NCBI GenBank assembly: GCA_902588315.1
Contig: CACIOP010000005.1
Span: 1-64,000 of the forward strand
Source of the DNA: an uncultured Pelagibacteraceae bacterium
Lineage (GTDB): Bacteria; Pseudomonadota; Alphaproteobacteria; Pelagibacterales; Pelagibacteraceae
Length of the DNA stretch: 64,000 bases
Direction: 5' to 3'
Positions 9,756 to 20,086 of the stretch are shown in pieces (position 1 is the stretch's first letter; the number at the start of each line of letters is the position of its first letter). The translations under genes and the position numbers were made by a program. The notes beneath the pieces were generated by a model. That model was not told the origin of the DNA. It made no database searches and worked only from the letters and a program-made list of their open reading frames with translations.

Positions 9756-11852
9756 ATGCCAAAAAAAAAGAAAAAGAAAAGCAAGGTAAGAAAAAAGAAG
9801 TCTAAAGTTAGAAAAAAAACTTCGAAAAAGATTAAGAGAGGATCTAAAGTTAGAAAAAAAACTTCAAAAAAAATAAAGAAAAAAATTAAAGAAAAAATAG
9901 AAAATGGAAATACGCCTCCTGAAGTAATTATTAAAACAAAACCTGAATGGATTAAAAGTAGTTTAGCAAATAAAAGCAAGTACCAACAAAAATATTCTCA
10001 GTCTATAAAAAGTAACGATGAATTTTGGAGAAAAGAAGGAAAAAGAATTACCTGGATAAAACCATATAAAAAAATCAAAGATGTAAAATACAGTACACAA
10101 GAAGTAAAAATTAAATGGTTTGAAGATGGAACTTTAAATGCTTCTGCAAATTGTATTGATAGACATTTAAAAGATAAAAAAGATAAAACTGCTATTATTT
10201 GGATAGGAGATGATCCAAAAGACAGTCAAAAAATTTCTTATAAACAACTCCATCAAAAAGTTTCTAAAGCTGCGAATGGTTTAAAAAAATTAGGAATTAA
10301 AAAAGGTGATCGTGTGACAATTTATTTAACAATGATACCAGAGTTAGCAATTTTGATGTTAGCTTGTGCAAGAATTGGTGCAGTTCACTCAATTATTTTT
10401 GGAGGTTTTTCAGCAGACTCTATCTCTGGAAGAGTAAATGATTGCGAATCTGAATATATAATCACTGCTGATGAAGGAGTACGAGGTGGAAAAACTATAC
10501 CACTGAAATATACAGTCGATGAAGCTCTAATGAGTTGTCCAGATGTTAAGAAATGTATTGTTGTTAAACGAACGGGAAATTATATCAACTGGGATCAAAG
10601 TAGAGATGTTTGGTACCATGATTTAATTAAGGATGTTCCTAATCATTGCGAACCTGAAGAAATGAATGCTGAGGATCCTTTGTTTATTTTATATACTTCG
10701 GGTTCAACAGGGAAACCTAAAGGAGTTCTTCATACTACTGGTGGTTATATGGTTTATGCTTCAATGACACATCAATATATTTTTAACTACAAACCAAAAG
10801 ATATTTATTGGTGTACTGCTGATATTGGTTGGGTAACTGGACATAGTTATATTATTTATGGACCACTTTCGAATGGTGCAACAACTATAATGTTTGAAGG
10901 AATTCCAAATTATCCTGATAGTTCAAGGTGGTGGCAAATAGTTGATAAATATAAAGTAAATACTTTTTATACAGCACCAACTGCAATTAGAGCATTAATG
11001 CGAGAGGGAGATAAACCAGTTAAAAAAACCTCTAGAAAATCCCTTAAACTTTTGGGAACAGTAGGAGAACCAATAAATCCAGAGGCTTGGATGTGGTACT
11101 ATAAAACTGTAGGTAATTCTAAATGCCCAATAGTAGATACTTGGTGGCAAACAGAAACCGGAGGTATAATGATTGCTCCACAAACGGGAGCTATTCCTCT
11201 TAAACCTGGGTCTGCAACAAAACCATTCTATGGAATTAAACCCATCCTTGTTGATAAAAATGGTAAAGAGATAAAAGGTGCTGGTGAAGGAAGATTATGT
11301 ATAGCTCAATCATGGCCTGGCCAAATGAGAACAGTATATGGAGATCATCAAAGATTTATTGATACTTATTTCTCTCAGTTTAATGGTAAATATTTTACTG
11401 GTGATGGATGCAGAAGAGATAAAGATGGTTATTATTGGATCACTGGTCGTGTAGATGATGTAATTATTGTTTCGGGACATAATCTTGGAACAGCTGAAAT
11501 TGAAAGTGCATTTGTTGCACACCCAAAAGTAGCTGAGGCCGCTGTAGTTGGTTACCCTCATGATATTAAAGGTAATGGTTTATATTGTTATGTAACCTTG
11601 AATGCAGGAGAAAGCGAAACTGGTGAACTAGAAAGAGATCTAAAACTTTGGGTTAGAAAACAAATTGGTCCTTTAGCAACTCCAGATCTAATTCATTTTA
11701 CTCCAGGTCTTCCTAAAACAAGATCAGGAAAAATAATGAGAAGAATTTTAAGAAAAATTGCTGCTAACGAGCATGGTCAATTAGGAGACACCACTACTCT
11801 AGCAGATCCAAGTGTTGTTGATAGTTTAGTAGATAATAGAAAAAATATTTAA
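9756..11852 (+). CDS. acs: Acetate--CoA ligase with lysine-rich repetitive N-terminal extension
   Basis: [49 protein letters not shown]; first ~50 aa nearly all K/R/S/T. Confidence 0.95.
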   Translation: MPKKKKKKSKVRKKKSKVRKKTSKKIKRGSKVRKKTSKKIKKKIKEKIENGNTPPEVIIKTKPEWIKSSLANKSKYQQKYSQSIKSNDEFWRKEGKRITWIKPYKKIKDVKYSTQEVKIKWFEDGTLNASANCIDRHLKDKKDKTAIIWIGDDPKDSQKISYKQLHQKVSKAANGLKKLGIKKGDRVTIYLTMIPELAILMLACARIGAVHSIIFGGFSADSISGRVNDCESEYIITADEGVRGGKTIPLKYTVDEALMSCPDVKKCIVVKRTGNYINWDQSRDVWYHDLIKDVPNHCEPEEMNAEDPLFILYTSGSTGKPKGVLHTTGGYMVYASMTHQYIFNYKPKDIYWCTADIGWVTGHSYIIYGPLSNGATTIMFEGIPNYPDSSRWWQIVDKYKVNTFYTAPTAIRALMREGDKPVKKTSRKSLKLLGTVGEPINPEAWMWYYKTVGNSKCPIVDTWWQTETGGIMIAPQTGAIPLKPGSATKPFYGIKPILVDKNGKEIKGAGEGRLCIAQSWPGQMRTVYGDHQRFIDTYFSQFNGKYFTGDGCRRDKDGYYWITGRVDDVIIVSGHNLGTAEIESAFVAHPKVAEAAVVGYPHDIKGNGLYCYVTLNAGESETGELERDLKLWVRKQIGPLATPDLIHFTPGLPKTRSGKIMRRILRKIAANEHGQLGDTTTLADPSVVDSLVDNRKNI

Positions 11853-12493
11853 AACTGAATTAAATCTTTAAACTCTTGTTTAACAACATCCCATTTTAAA
11901 ATCATAGAATTTAAAACGATCTTTCGATCTAAAGTTTTTAATTCATCTGCAATTGGAGCCCATTTATATAAAGAGAGTGCGCTAGGATTAAAAGGTAAGT
12001 CTTGGTAATAAACATCCCAATTTATTTTCTCTAATCGTTCATCAAAACTTTTCCTAGCTTCATCAATAATATCTAATGGCATTTTATTAGAAATTTCATC
12101 ATCTAAAATTTTGTTAAAGATTTCGTTTGCTTTATCAATATCCTGATAATTGAAATTAACTTTCAAATATGAAAAAGTAAAAAAAGTTAAATCTTGTAAT
12201 GCAACCGAATAAATATTCCATTTAGCAAGATTTACTGATGACATAAATTCATCATTATCAAAATGAAGAACGTATCTTGTTCCCATTCTAGTTTTTAGAT
12301 AATTATATAAAGTAACTTGAGTAGCCCAGGCAGATTTTGTTTGAATAAACTGCTCTAAGTCATCCAAGGTTTTTATTTTTTTCTTTGGAATAAACGCCTT
12401 AAACATGGCGAATAAATATGTTTTGAAATCCTCAAGTTTTATGTCTCTCCAAGTTAATTTGTATTTTCCCATGTTAATTTGTAAGTGCGCCAA
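11849..12493 (-). CDS. Conserved-looking hypothetical protein; alternative start at MGKYKLTW
   Basis: 214-aa ORF between acs and the acetate-type symporter; family not recognised. Confidence 0.6.
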   Translation of the reverse strand: MAHLQINMGKYKLTWRDIKLEDFKTYLFAMFKAFIPKKKIKTLDDLEQFIQTKSAWATQVTLYNYLKTRMGTRYVLHFDNDEFMSSVNLAKWNIYSVALQDLTFFTFSYLKVNFNYQDIDKANEIFNKILDDEISNKMPLDIIDEARKSFDERLEKINWDVYYQDLPFNPSALSLYKWAPIADELKTLDRKIVLNSMILKWDVVKQEFKDLIQF

Positions 12494-12607
12494 TTATATC
12501 TTAAAAAAGCAAGTAAATAAGTACCTTATATGGTGAATTTTAGGTCTTTTCAAAACCTTCATAATGGTTATGGTTTCAACCAGTTATAACTAAATAGAGA
12601 GGTATAA

Positions 12608-12868
12608 ATGTCAAATCAACAAAAACACTGGGAAAAAACCAGGGGATTGTTATTTATAACACTGGCAATCTGGTTTGTTTTCTCAATTGGCATCTTTCTC
12701 TTTGGAGCTGAAATGAACGAGGTCACAGGACCTTTCGGTTATCCGTGGACATACTGGTTTACATGTCAGGGATCTCTTGGTGCATTTGTAATCCTAATTT
12801 TCTGGTTTGCGAATAGACAAGAAAAAATCGATGAAGAGTTCGGCTTTAGCGAAAGAGAGGACGAATAA
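12608..12868 (+). CDS. DUF4212 small subunit of sodium:solute symporter
   Basis: HWEKTRGLLFITLAIWFVFSIGIFLFG..., immediately upstream of the symporter large subunit. Confidence 0.9.
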   Translation: MSNQQKHWEKTRGLLFITLAIWFVFSIGIFLFGAEMNEVTGPFGYPWTYWFTCQGSLGAFVILIFWFANRQEKIDEEFGFSEREDE

Positions 12869-14679
12869 TGAAAGGTAATTTCATAGATAATTTGCCTAAG
12901 ATTTACGGAATCTATACAGGAGGATTTGTAGGTTTCATAATCATTATGGCAATTGCTGAACAGATGGGTATGACAGCTAAAACGATAGGTATCGCTTTTG
13001 TTGCATTTACTGTATTCATCTATGCATTAATCGGTTATCTATCAAGAACAGCCCAAGCAGATGCATATTATGTAGCTGGAAGGCAAGTACCAACAGTCTT
13101 CAACGGAATGGCGACTGCAGCAGACTGGATGTCTGGTGCATCATTCGTTGCTATGGCAGGTGGTATTTACTTTAAAGGTTACGGTTATATGGCACTACTT
13201 GTAGGTTGGACTGGTGGTTACGTGCTTGTTGCATCTTTATTAGCACCATACCTAAGAAAATTTGGCTGTTATACAGTTCCAGATTTTATAGGTACGAGAT
13301 ACGGTGGTAATTTAGCTAGATTTAGCGCAGTTGTAGTTTTAACTGTTGCTTCATTTACTTATGTGACTGCACAAATTAACGCTACAGGTACTATTGCATC
13401 TGTTGCACTTGATATCCCATTCCAATACGCAGTTTATGTTGGACTAATAAGTATTTTATTATGTTCAATGTTAGGTGGTATGAGAGGGGTAACTTGGACT
13501 CAGGTTGCACAATATATCGTACTAATTATAGCTTACCTGCTTCCAGTATTCTGGATCAGTAACAAAATGGGTGCGGGTTTCTTCCCTCACTTTATGTTAG
13601 CTGATGAGGTAGCTAGAATTGGTGAGTTAGAACAACAGTTCGGTTTTGTTAAAAACGCAGCTGCTGATCTAAAATCAGTACCTAAAGGCTTAGCAGGAAT
13701 AACCAAAGCTCACTCTGCAGTGAACGCTACACCTTGGGCATTTATTTCATTAGCATTAGCGATGATGATGGGAACAGCTTCATTACCGCATGTGATGATG
13801 AGATACTTTACTACTCCAAGTGTAAAAGCAGCTAGAAAATCAGTAGGTTGGTCATTATTCTTTATCTTCTTACTTTACTCTTCTGCACCAATGTTAGCTA
13901 CATTATCTAAGTTATCATTGATCGACCCGAATTTACCAACTGGTATTATCGGTAAGACATTTGCAGAAGTAGAAGCAATAGATTGGTACCAAAACTGGAA
14001 CCAAGCAAACCTAATGTTTATCAGCGACTTTAACGGAAATGGAACTCTAGAATTAAATGAGTTCTTCATGGGTGGTAAAGCCGTTGTATTAGCAACACCA
14101 GAGATAGCTGGATTACCTTATGTAATTTCAGGTCTTGTTGCTGCAGGAGGTATGGCAGCTGCCATGTCTACTGCTGATGGTTTGATTCTAGCGATTGCAA
14201 ACGCTATATCACATGATGTTTACTATAAGATCATTGATCCAAAAGCGGAAACTGCAAAACGACTACTTGTTGCAAGGGTATTACTTGTAATAATTGGTTT
14301 TGCTGGAGCAACTATTGCAGCAATGGAGATTCAAGGAATCTTAGGTTCAGTTATCTGGGCTTTTGATTTTGCGATGTCTGGATTGTTCTTCCCACTTGTA
14401 CTTGGTGTATGGTGGAAGAGAGCTAATAGACAAGGTGCGATTGCTGGTATGCTAGGTGGTCTAATCGCCGGTGCATGGTACTTAGTTTGGGTACGAACTG
14501 GTGGAAGTGGATTCCTAGGAATTACACAGTTAACATTTGGTATCTTCGGATCAGCTGTTAGTTTAGTTTTAATGGTAGTAGTAAGTTTAATGACTGCAGA
14601 ACCAGATAAAGCTACTCAAAAAATGGTTGATGATGTACGTGTACCGAGTGGTAAATCAATTCTTGGTAAATCACACTAA
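12868..14679 (+). CDS. Sodium:solute symporter, acetate-permease (ActP/VC_2705-like) type, large subunit
   Basis: SSS family motifs (ADAYYVAGRQVPTVFNGMATAADWMSGASF, STADGLILAIANAISHD). Confidence 0.9.
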   Translation: MKGNFIDNLPKIYGIYTGGFVGFIIIMAIAEQMGMTAKTIGIAFVAFTVFIYALIGYLSRTAQADAYYVAGRQVPTVFNGMATAADWMSGASFVAMAGGIYFKGYGYMALLVGWTGGYVLVASLLAPYLRKFGCYTVPDFIGTRYGGNLARFSAVVVLTVASFTYVTAQINATGTIASVALDIPFQYAVYVGLISILLCSMLGGMRGVTWTQVAQYIVLIIAYLLPVFWISNKMGAGFFPHFMLADEVARIGELEQQFGFVKNAAADLKSVPKGLAGITKAHSAVNATPWAFISLALAMMMGTASLPHVMMRYFTTPSVKAARKSVGWSLFFIFLLYSSAPMLATLSKLSLIDPNLPTGIIGKTFAEVEAIDWYQNWNQANLMFISDFNGNGTLELNEFFMGGKAVVLATPEIAGLPYVISGLVAAGGMAAAMSTADGLILAIANAISHDVYYKIIDPKAETAKRLLVARVLLVIIGFAGATIAAMEIQGILGSVIWAFDFAMSGLFFPLVLGVWWKRANRQGAIAGMLGGLIAGAWYLVWVRTGGSGFLGITQLTFGIFGSAVSLVLMVVVSLMTAEPDKATQKMVDDVRVPSGKSILGKSH

Positions 14680-14690
14680 ATAAATCTTTT

Positions 14691-14720
14691 AAAGGGGCGA
14701 TTAATTTCGCCCCTTTTATT
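14691..14720 (+). terminator. Intrinsic terminator downstream of the symporter
   Basis: AAAGGGGCGA-TTAATT-TCGCCCCTTTTATTT stem-loop with T tract. Confidence 0.85.
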
Positions 14721-14748
14721 TCAGTACTTTTTCCAATATAAATTTTGA

Positions 14749-15099
14749 ATGTCGGCAAATTTTCATCCTTTAATATATTTTATTGATTATTTGCTTGGAA
14801 TTATCATGTGGACTTTAATTGGAAGAGTGGCAATGAATATTTTCCAAAGGGAAGACTCTCAATTTTTTTTTATGAGAGTATTTGTGAAATATACCAATCC
14901 TCTAATAAAATTATTTAAACCAATCACACCTTCTTTTATTATTGGGCCATTAGTGCCTTTATATGTTGCTTGGTTTTTCTACATGATTAGATTTTATCTA
15001 ATGCCTTGGATCTTAGGCTATTCAGTCATGGGAATGTTGTCATTTCCTTTGGAGAGTGAAATTTCTAGACAAATTTATCAATTTTTTAATTCATTTTAA
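14749..15099 (+). CDS. Hypothetical membrane protein (possibly YggT-like)
   Basis: 116-aa hydrophobic protein with MRVFVKYTNPLIKLFKPITPSF segment. Confidence 0.55.
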   Translation: MSANFHPLIYFIDYLLGIIMWTLIGRVAMNIFQREDSQFFFMRVFVKYTNPLIKLFKPITPSFIIGPLVPLYVAWFFYMIRFYLMPWILGYSVMGMLSFPLESEISRQIYQFFNSF

Positions 15100-15133
15100 T
15101 TTTTAAAATTGATACTAGTTAATCTAGTAATCA

Positions 15134-15793
15134 ATGAAAAATATACAAATCTCACCATCAATACTATCGGCTGATTTTAGTCAGTTAGGTACAGAGATAA
15201 AAAGACTTGAAGAAGGTGGGGCTGATATGATTCATGTAGATGTGATGGATGGTCATTTTGTTCCTAATTTAACAATAGGACCTCCGGTAATTAAAGCTCT
15301 TAGAAAGCATTGTTCATTAAAATTCGATGTTCATTTGATGATATCACCAGTGCATAAATATATAGATGCTTACGCTGATGCGGGAGCAGATATTATTACT
15401 ATTCATCCTGAGGCAACTGATAATTTAGAAAATTCAATTAAAAAAATAAAAGAAAAAAATAAAAATGTTGGAGTTTCGCTTAATCCTGAAACTAAAATTG
15501 ATTTAATAATAGATTTATTAGATCAAATAGATTTAGTCCTAATTATGAGTGTAAATCCTGGATTTGGAGGGCAAAAATTTATGCCAGAGGTTTTAGATAA
15601 AATTAAAGAATTAAAAAAAATAAGAGAGCAAAAAAAATTTGATTTTGACATAGAAATTGATGGTGGAATAAATTTTGATAACTGTAAAAGTGCAATTGAT
15701 GCTGGTGCAAACATTCTTGTTTCCGGTACTACAGTGTTCAAAAGTAATGATGGAGATATAAAGAAAAATATTAATTTATTAAAATTAAAATAA
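15134..15793 (+). CDS. rpe: Ribulose-phosphate 3-epimerase
   Basis: ISPSILSADFSQLG, HVDVMDGHFVPNLTIGP, MSVNPGFGGQKF. Confidence 0.95.
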   Translation: MKNIQISPSILSADFSQLGTEIKRLEEGGADMIHVDVMDGHFVPNLTIGPPVIKALRKHCSLKFDVHLMISPVHKYIDAYADAGADIITIHPEATDNLENSIKKIKEKNKNVGVSLNPETKIDLIIDLLDQIDLVLIMSVNPGFGGQKFMPEVLDKIKELKKIREQKKFDFDIEIDGGINFDNCKSAIDAGANILVSGTTVFKSNDGDIKKNINLLKLK

Positions 15794-15797
15794 GTTA

Positions 15798-17426
15798 ATG
15801 ATTAATACAAATCCCTTAAGCATTTTAGGTCAATTTTATTTTAATATAAGAGATAGTTTTAAATCGATTTATCAAAATTCAAATTTTTACGAAAAAAAAA
15901 TATCAAAAACTTTTGATAATAGTTTTGAATATAAACCAAGTCCTCACTTACTATCATGCATAGTTAAATACCAAAATAAGAAATATAAAATTGAAGATTT
16001 TGCTATTGAGTCAATTTGGCAGAAAAATTTAAGCTCAAAAGATTATGAAAAATTAAATAATTTTTTTTGGTTTTTTAGCTTAGATTTAAAATCTTCAAAA
16101 AAAACAACACAAACAGTTATTAAAAACTGGATTTCAAATAATAATAAATATCAAAAAAAAAGCTGGGAATTTGATTTAACAGCAAAAAGAATTATTTCAT
16201 GGTTATCAAATCATCAACTCAGTTATGAAGATAGTGACCAAGAATACAGATCTACTTTTGATCATATGATTCAAAAACAAACTAATCATTTGTTAAATGA
16301 AATCAAAAACTCAAAAGAAGTTGAAAATAAAATGATTGGATGCGCTGCAATAATATTAACTGGATTGGCTTACAAAAATGAAAAACAATATCTTGTAAAT
16401 GGATTGAATTTATTAAAAAATATCATTAAAGCGTCAATTGATAATCAAGGCTTTCCAAAATCAAGAAATATTCGACAACTTATATTTTATTTAAAATACT
16501 TTATAATTATTAGGGAGTGGTTTAAAGAGTCTCAGAGCTTAATTCCTGAATATATTGATGAGACTATTTATTATTTAGGTTCGAGTTATGCTTTTATTTG
16601 GCAAAATATAAAACAAGATATTTTTTTTAATGGTAATTATTCTTCTGAAAATAAAGAATTTGATCAATATTTAAAAAGGTTTGGTTATACTTTCAAAAAC
16701 CAAATTAATGAACTTGGTGGATATGCAATTCTTAAAAATAAAAAAATAATTCTTGCTGCTGATATAGGTTCTAGTCCTAACAAAACTTCTTCCAGAGACT
16801 ATCAAGCAGGTGCCTTATCTTTTGAAATATTTTCAAATGAAAAAAAATTAATTTCAAATGCTGGTTATTACTCAGATATAAATAATAAATTTAATAGATT
16901 ATCAAAAAGCACCTCTCTTCATTGCACTTTAACAATTGAAGATTATTCTTCTTGTAATTTTATCAAACATCAACAAAATTTGATTACAGATAAAGGACTG
17001 AAAATATCAAAAAAAAATGTAGTTTTTGAAAATAATTATTGGAAAATATCAGGTGCACATGATGGATATTTAATTAAATTTGGAACCATTTATGAAAGAG
17101 AAATTGAATTCTACCCAGAACAAATGAAATTTATTGGCTATGATAAGTTATTTAGAAAAACTTCAAATAAAGAAATTAAATTTGATATTAGATTTCATCT
17201 TGATCCGAACTCAAAAGTAATGAAAACACAAGATAACAAATCTATACTAATTGAATTAGATGAGGAAGGTTGGAAATTTAGTTGTGATAACTTTGATATT
17301 AATATTGATAATGGTTTATATTTCGGTAATAAAAATTCATATAAGGAAAACCAAAATATTTTTATCTCAGGTATAAATAATGAAAAGGAACAGGTAATAA
17401 AGTGGGAGATAAGTAAATTACAATGA
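15798..17426 (+). CDS. Heparinase II/III family protein
   Basis: GGYAILKNKKIILAADIGSSPN...DYQAGALSFEIF, RLSKSTSLHCTLTIEDYSS. Confidence 0.8.
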   Translation: MINTNPLSILGQFYFNIRDSFKSIYQNSNFYEKKISKTFDNSFEYKPSPHLLSCIVKYQNKKYKIEDFAIESIWQKNLSSKDYEKLNNFFWFFSLDLKSSKKTTQTVIKNWISNNNKYQKKSWEFDLTAKRIISWLSNHQLSYEDSDQEYRSTFDHMIQKQTNHLLNEIKNSKEVENKMIGCAAIILTGLAYKNEKQYLVNGLNLLKNIIKASIDNQGFPKSRNIRQLIFYLKYFIIIREWFKESQSLIPEYIDETIYYLGSSYAFIWQNIKQDIFFNGNYSSENKEFDQYLKRFGYTFKNQINELGGYAILKNKKIILAADIGSSPNKTSSRDYQAGALSFEIFSNEKKLISNAGYYSDINNKFNRLSKSTSLHCTLTIEDYSSCNFIKHQQNLITDKGLKISKKNVVFENNYWKISGAHDGYLIKFGTIYEREIEFYPEQMKFIGYDKLFRKTSNKEIKFDIRFHLDPNSKVMKTQDNKSILIELDEEGWKFSCDNFDINIDNGLYFGNKNSYKENQNIFISGINNEKEQVIKWEISKLQ

Positions 17427-18961
17427 AGAAAAAAATCAAAACAGCTCTCATCTCTGTATCCGATAAAAGTAATTTAAAACCATTGTTGAATATTTTAAAA
17501 AAGAACAAAATTAAAATAATTAGCTCGGGTGGTACTTATAAAGAAATTAAAAGATTAAAATTTAACTGTTTAGAAGTATCTGATTTTACCAATTCACCTG
17601 AGATTTTGGAGGGTAGAGTAAAAACTCTTCATCCAAAAATCCATGCAGGAATTTTAAATAAAAGAAAAAAAAAATCTCACTTAAAAGATCTTAAAGATAA
17701 TAATTTTGAGAATATTGATTTAGTCATAGTTAATTTTTATCCATTTGAGAACACTATAAAAAAAACAAATAATCATAAAAAAATTATTGAAAATATAGAT
17801 ATAGGTGGTCCTACTATGGTCAGATCTGCAGCAAAAAACTATTATGATGTAGCTGTAATAACTTCATCAGATCAGTATACGGAATTAATTCAAGAATTAA
17901 AAAAATTAAAAGGATCTACTTCTTTAGATTTTAGAGAAAAACTATCAAGAATAGCTTTTGCTGAAACTGCATATTATGACTCTGTAATTTCAAATTATTT
18001 TAACAAAAAAACAAATACTAATTTCCCTAGTAAAAAAATTTTTCATGGAAATCTAATTGAACAACTTAGATACGGAGAAAATCCTCATCAACAAAGTGCA
18101 ATTTATTCAAGTAATACTGATACTAAATTAAAACAAGTTCATGGAAAGCAATTAAGCTACAACAATTATAATGACATATTCAGTGCTCTAACTATTTCAA
18201 GATCTTTACCAAAAGAAAAAGGAACAGTCATAGTTAAACACGCAAATCCATGTGGTGTTTCTACTAAAAAAAATCACTTAGAAAGTTATAAATCTGCTCT
18301 TTCTTGTGACCCTGTAAGTGCTTTTGGTGGAATAGTATCATGTAATTTCAAAATTACTAAAAATTTAGCCTTAGAATTAAATAAATTGTTCTTAGAAGTA
18401 ATAATTGCAAATGGATTTGTTAATAGTGCTCTTAAGATATTAAAGACTAAAAAAAACTTAAGATTAATTGATAGATCTAATTATAATTCAGAAGAACTTC
18501 TTAAATTTGTATCATTTAACCAAAATATAATGCTACAATCTGAGGACTTAAGTGTATTTACAAAAAAAAATTTTAAAATTGTATCAAAACGGAAACCAAC
18601 ATCAAAACAACTTAAAGATCTAATTTTTGCTTTCAATGTATGTAGGTATGTCAAATCAAACGCAATAGTTTTAGCATCAAACGAAACCACTGTTGGTATT
18701 GGTTCTGGTCAACCAAGCAGATTAGATAGTTGTCAAATAGCAATAAATAAAATGAAAAAATTTAATCTTCAGAATGATAATTTAGTTGCTGCATCAGATG
18801 CATTCTTTCCTTTTGTAGATGGTATTGAAAAATTAGTCCAATCTGGTGTTAGAGCAGTAGTTCAGCCATCTGGATCAATAAGGGATAAAGAAATAATTAA
18901 CTTTGCAAATGAAACTGATACCGTGCTTGTTTTTTCAAATACAAGACACTTTAAGCATTAG
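17423..18961 (+). CDS. purH: Bifunctional AICAR formyltransferase/IMP cyclohydrolase
   Basis: ALISVSDKSNL, GRVKTLHPKIHAGIL, RYGENPHQQ, VKHANPCGVS. Confidence 0.95.
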   Translation: MKKKIKTALISVSDKSNLKPLLNILKKNKIKIISSGGTYKEIKRLKFNCLEVSDFTNSPEILEGRVKTLHPKIHAGILNKRKKKSHLKDLKDNNFENIDLVIVNFYPFENTIKKTNNHKKIIENIDIGGPTMVRSAAKNYYDVAVITSSDQYTELIQELKKLKGSTSLDFREKLSRIAFAETAYYDSVISNYFNKKTNTNFPSKKIFHGNLIEQLRYGENPHQQSAIYSSNTDTKLKQVHGKQLSYNNYNDIFSALTISRSLPKEKGTVIVKHANPCGVSTKKNHLESYKSALSCDPVSAFGGIVSCNFKITKNLALELNKLFLEVIIANGFVNSALKILKTKKNLRLIDRSNYNSEELLKFVSFNQNIMLQSEDLSVFTKKNFKIVSKRKPTSKQLKDLIFAFNVCRYVKSNAIVLASNETTVGIGSGQPSRLDSCQIAINKMKKFNLQNDNLVAASDAFFPFVDGIEKLVQSGVRAVVQPSGSIRDKEIINFANETDTVLVFSNTRHFKH

Positions 18962-19295
18962 ATATTTGATCTATTTTTGCGGCAAGAATAAAATCGCTCT
19001 CTGCTAAACCTTTTATCGCATGCGTAAATATTTTAATTCTTGCATAACCCCATCCAAACCATAGATCAGGATGATGACCTTCGGCTTCAGCTATTTGTCC
19101 AACTTTATTCACAAATTCTTGACTTTCTAAAAAGTTATCAAATTTAAAATTCTTGATTAAATGAAAGCCGTCAATTTTATCTTCTAAAACTTCCCAACCA
19201 TCAACTTTTTTTAGATATTTATGTATCTCCTCTGCATCAAATGGAGGAATATTTCCTTCACAAGGAACACACTTTTTATTTGCTAGATCACTCAT
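18951..19295 (-). CDS. phhB: 4a-hydroxytetrahydrobiopterin dehydratase
   Basis: EGHHPDLWFGWGYARIKIFTHAIKGL. Confidence 0.9.
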   Translation of the reverse strand: MSDLANKKCVPCEGNIPPFDAEEIHKYLKKVDGWEVLEDKIDGFHLIKNFKFDNFLESQEFVNKVGQIAEAEGHHPDLWFGWGYARIKIFTHAIKGLAESDFILAAKIDQISNA

Positions 19296-19305
19296 AATTT
19301 TTTTT

Positions 19306-19380
19306 TGGAGCGGGCAAAGGGGGTCGAACCCTCGACCTTCTCGTTGGCAACGAGACGCTCTACCACTGAGCTATGCCCGC
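19306..19380 (-). tRNA. tRNA-Gly(GCC)
   Basis: Reverse complement GCGGGCATAGCTCAGTGGTAGAGCGTCTCGTTGCCAACGAGAAGGTCGAGGGTTCGACCCCCTTTGCCCGCTCCA folds as a cloverleaf; anticodon GCC; CCA encoded. Confidence 0.95.
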
Positions 19381-19439
19381 TTATTCTATTACTGTTGAAA
19401 ATAGAAGCTTTTTAAAAATTTAGCAAGAGGCTATTTTAG
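19343..19439. repeat. 97-bp direct repeat, copy 1: tRNA-Gly 5' half plus upstream region
   Basis: Matches 20172-20268 with 2 mismatches; first 83 bp identical. Confidence 0.95.
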
Positions 19440-19451
19440 TAAAATTTGGAC

Positions 19452-19476
19452 CCAACTGTGTCCCACAGTGGATCCG
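19452..19476. repeat. 25-bp direct repeat with internal dyad, copy 1
   Basis: CCAACTGTGTCCCACAGTGGATCCG; one mismatch to 20087-20111; perfect dyad ACTGTG-TCC-CACAGT. Confidence 0.9.
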
Positions 19477-19536
19477 CATTAAAATAATCTGATTAAGGTT
19501 ATTGGACTCATTCTCAAGATTTAGTAATCTTGGATC

Positions 19537-20043
19537 GTGAAAAATAAAGGCTTCACTTTAATAGAACTTTTAGTCGTAGTAGCAATTATAGGTATTCTCG
19601 CTGCAGTAGGTGTAGTTGCTTATAGTGGGTATACGAGTGGCGCTAAAAAGGCAGCAACTAAGTCTCAACACAAAACTGTTGTAAAGTTTATGCAATCAGA
19701 AATAATGAAATGTTCACTTGGAGAAACCAATTTGACATTAAAAAACTCCCAAGGATCTAGTGTTTCTATTTCCTGCAATAAATCTTCTGTTAACACAATC
19801 ACTTTAGGAAGTAGATTTGTTGATCATTTTAAAGGAGACGGTTTTAAGAATCCATTTAACAATCCAGATAATAATGGTTCACTACACGCAACTACGGGCA
19901 ACAGTCCAGTTCTTGGACAAACAAGAATTGTTAATGCTGGTGGGAATAAAATACAAATAGTAACAAAATTTGATGGTAGTAGTGGACAGTGGTCAGGAAA
20001 TCAAAACGAGGTATTGATCACAGAAATTTTAGATGAAAGATAA
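19537..20043 (+). CDS. Type IV pilin/pseudopilin-like protein (GTG start)
   Basis: (V)KNKGFTLIELLVVVAIIGILAAVGVVAYSGY class III signal peptide and N-terminal helix. Confidence 0.9.
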   Translation: MKNKGFTLIELLVVVAIIGILAAVGVVAYSGYTSGAKKAATKSQHKTVVKFMQSEIMKCSLGETNLTLKNSQGSSVSISCNKSSVNTITLGSRFVDHFKGDGFKNPFNNPDNNGSLHATTGNSPVLGQTRIVNAGGNKIQIVTKFDGSSGQWSGNQNEVLITEILDER

Positions 20044-20082
20044 AGGCTTCACCCTAGTTACACAGCTACACAGCAAGTTTTA
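20032..20082 (+). pseudogene. Vestigial second pilin start (MKDKGFTLVTQLHSKF*)
   Basis: ATGAAAGATAAAGGCTTCACCCTAGTT encodes a GFTLV prepilin-type motif, diverges and stops after 16 codons; overlaps the 3' end of the intact pilin gene. Confidence 0.6.
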
Positions 20083-20086
20083 GTCA

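Noticed and set aside
9749-9979. 76-aa minus-strand Phe/Leu-rich ORF
   Set aside because: Antisense mirror of the AAA/AAG lysine-rich start of acs; composition artefact
12494-12607. Possible riboswitch or leader upstream of DUF4212/symporter genes
   Set aside because: Some short inverted repeats (e.g. AGTTATAACT) but no match to a riboswitch consensus I can defend
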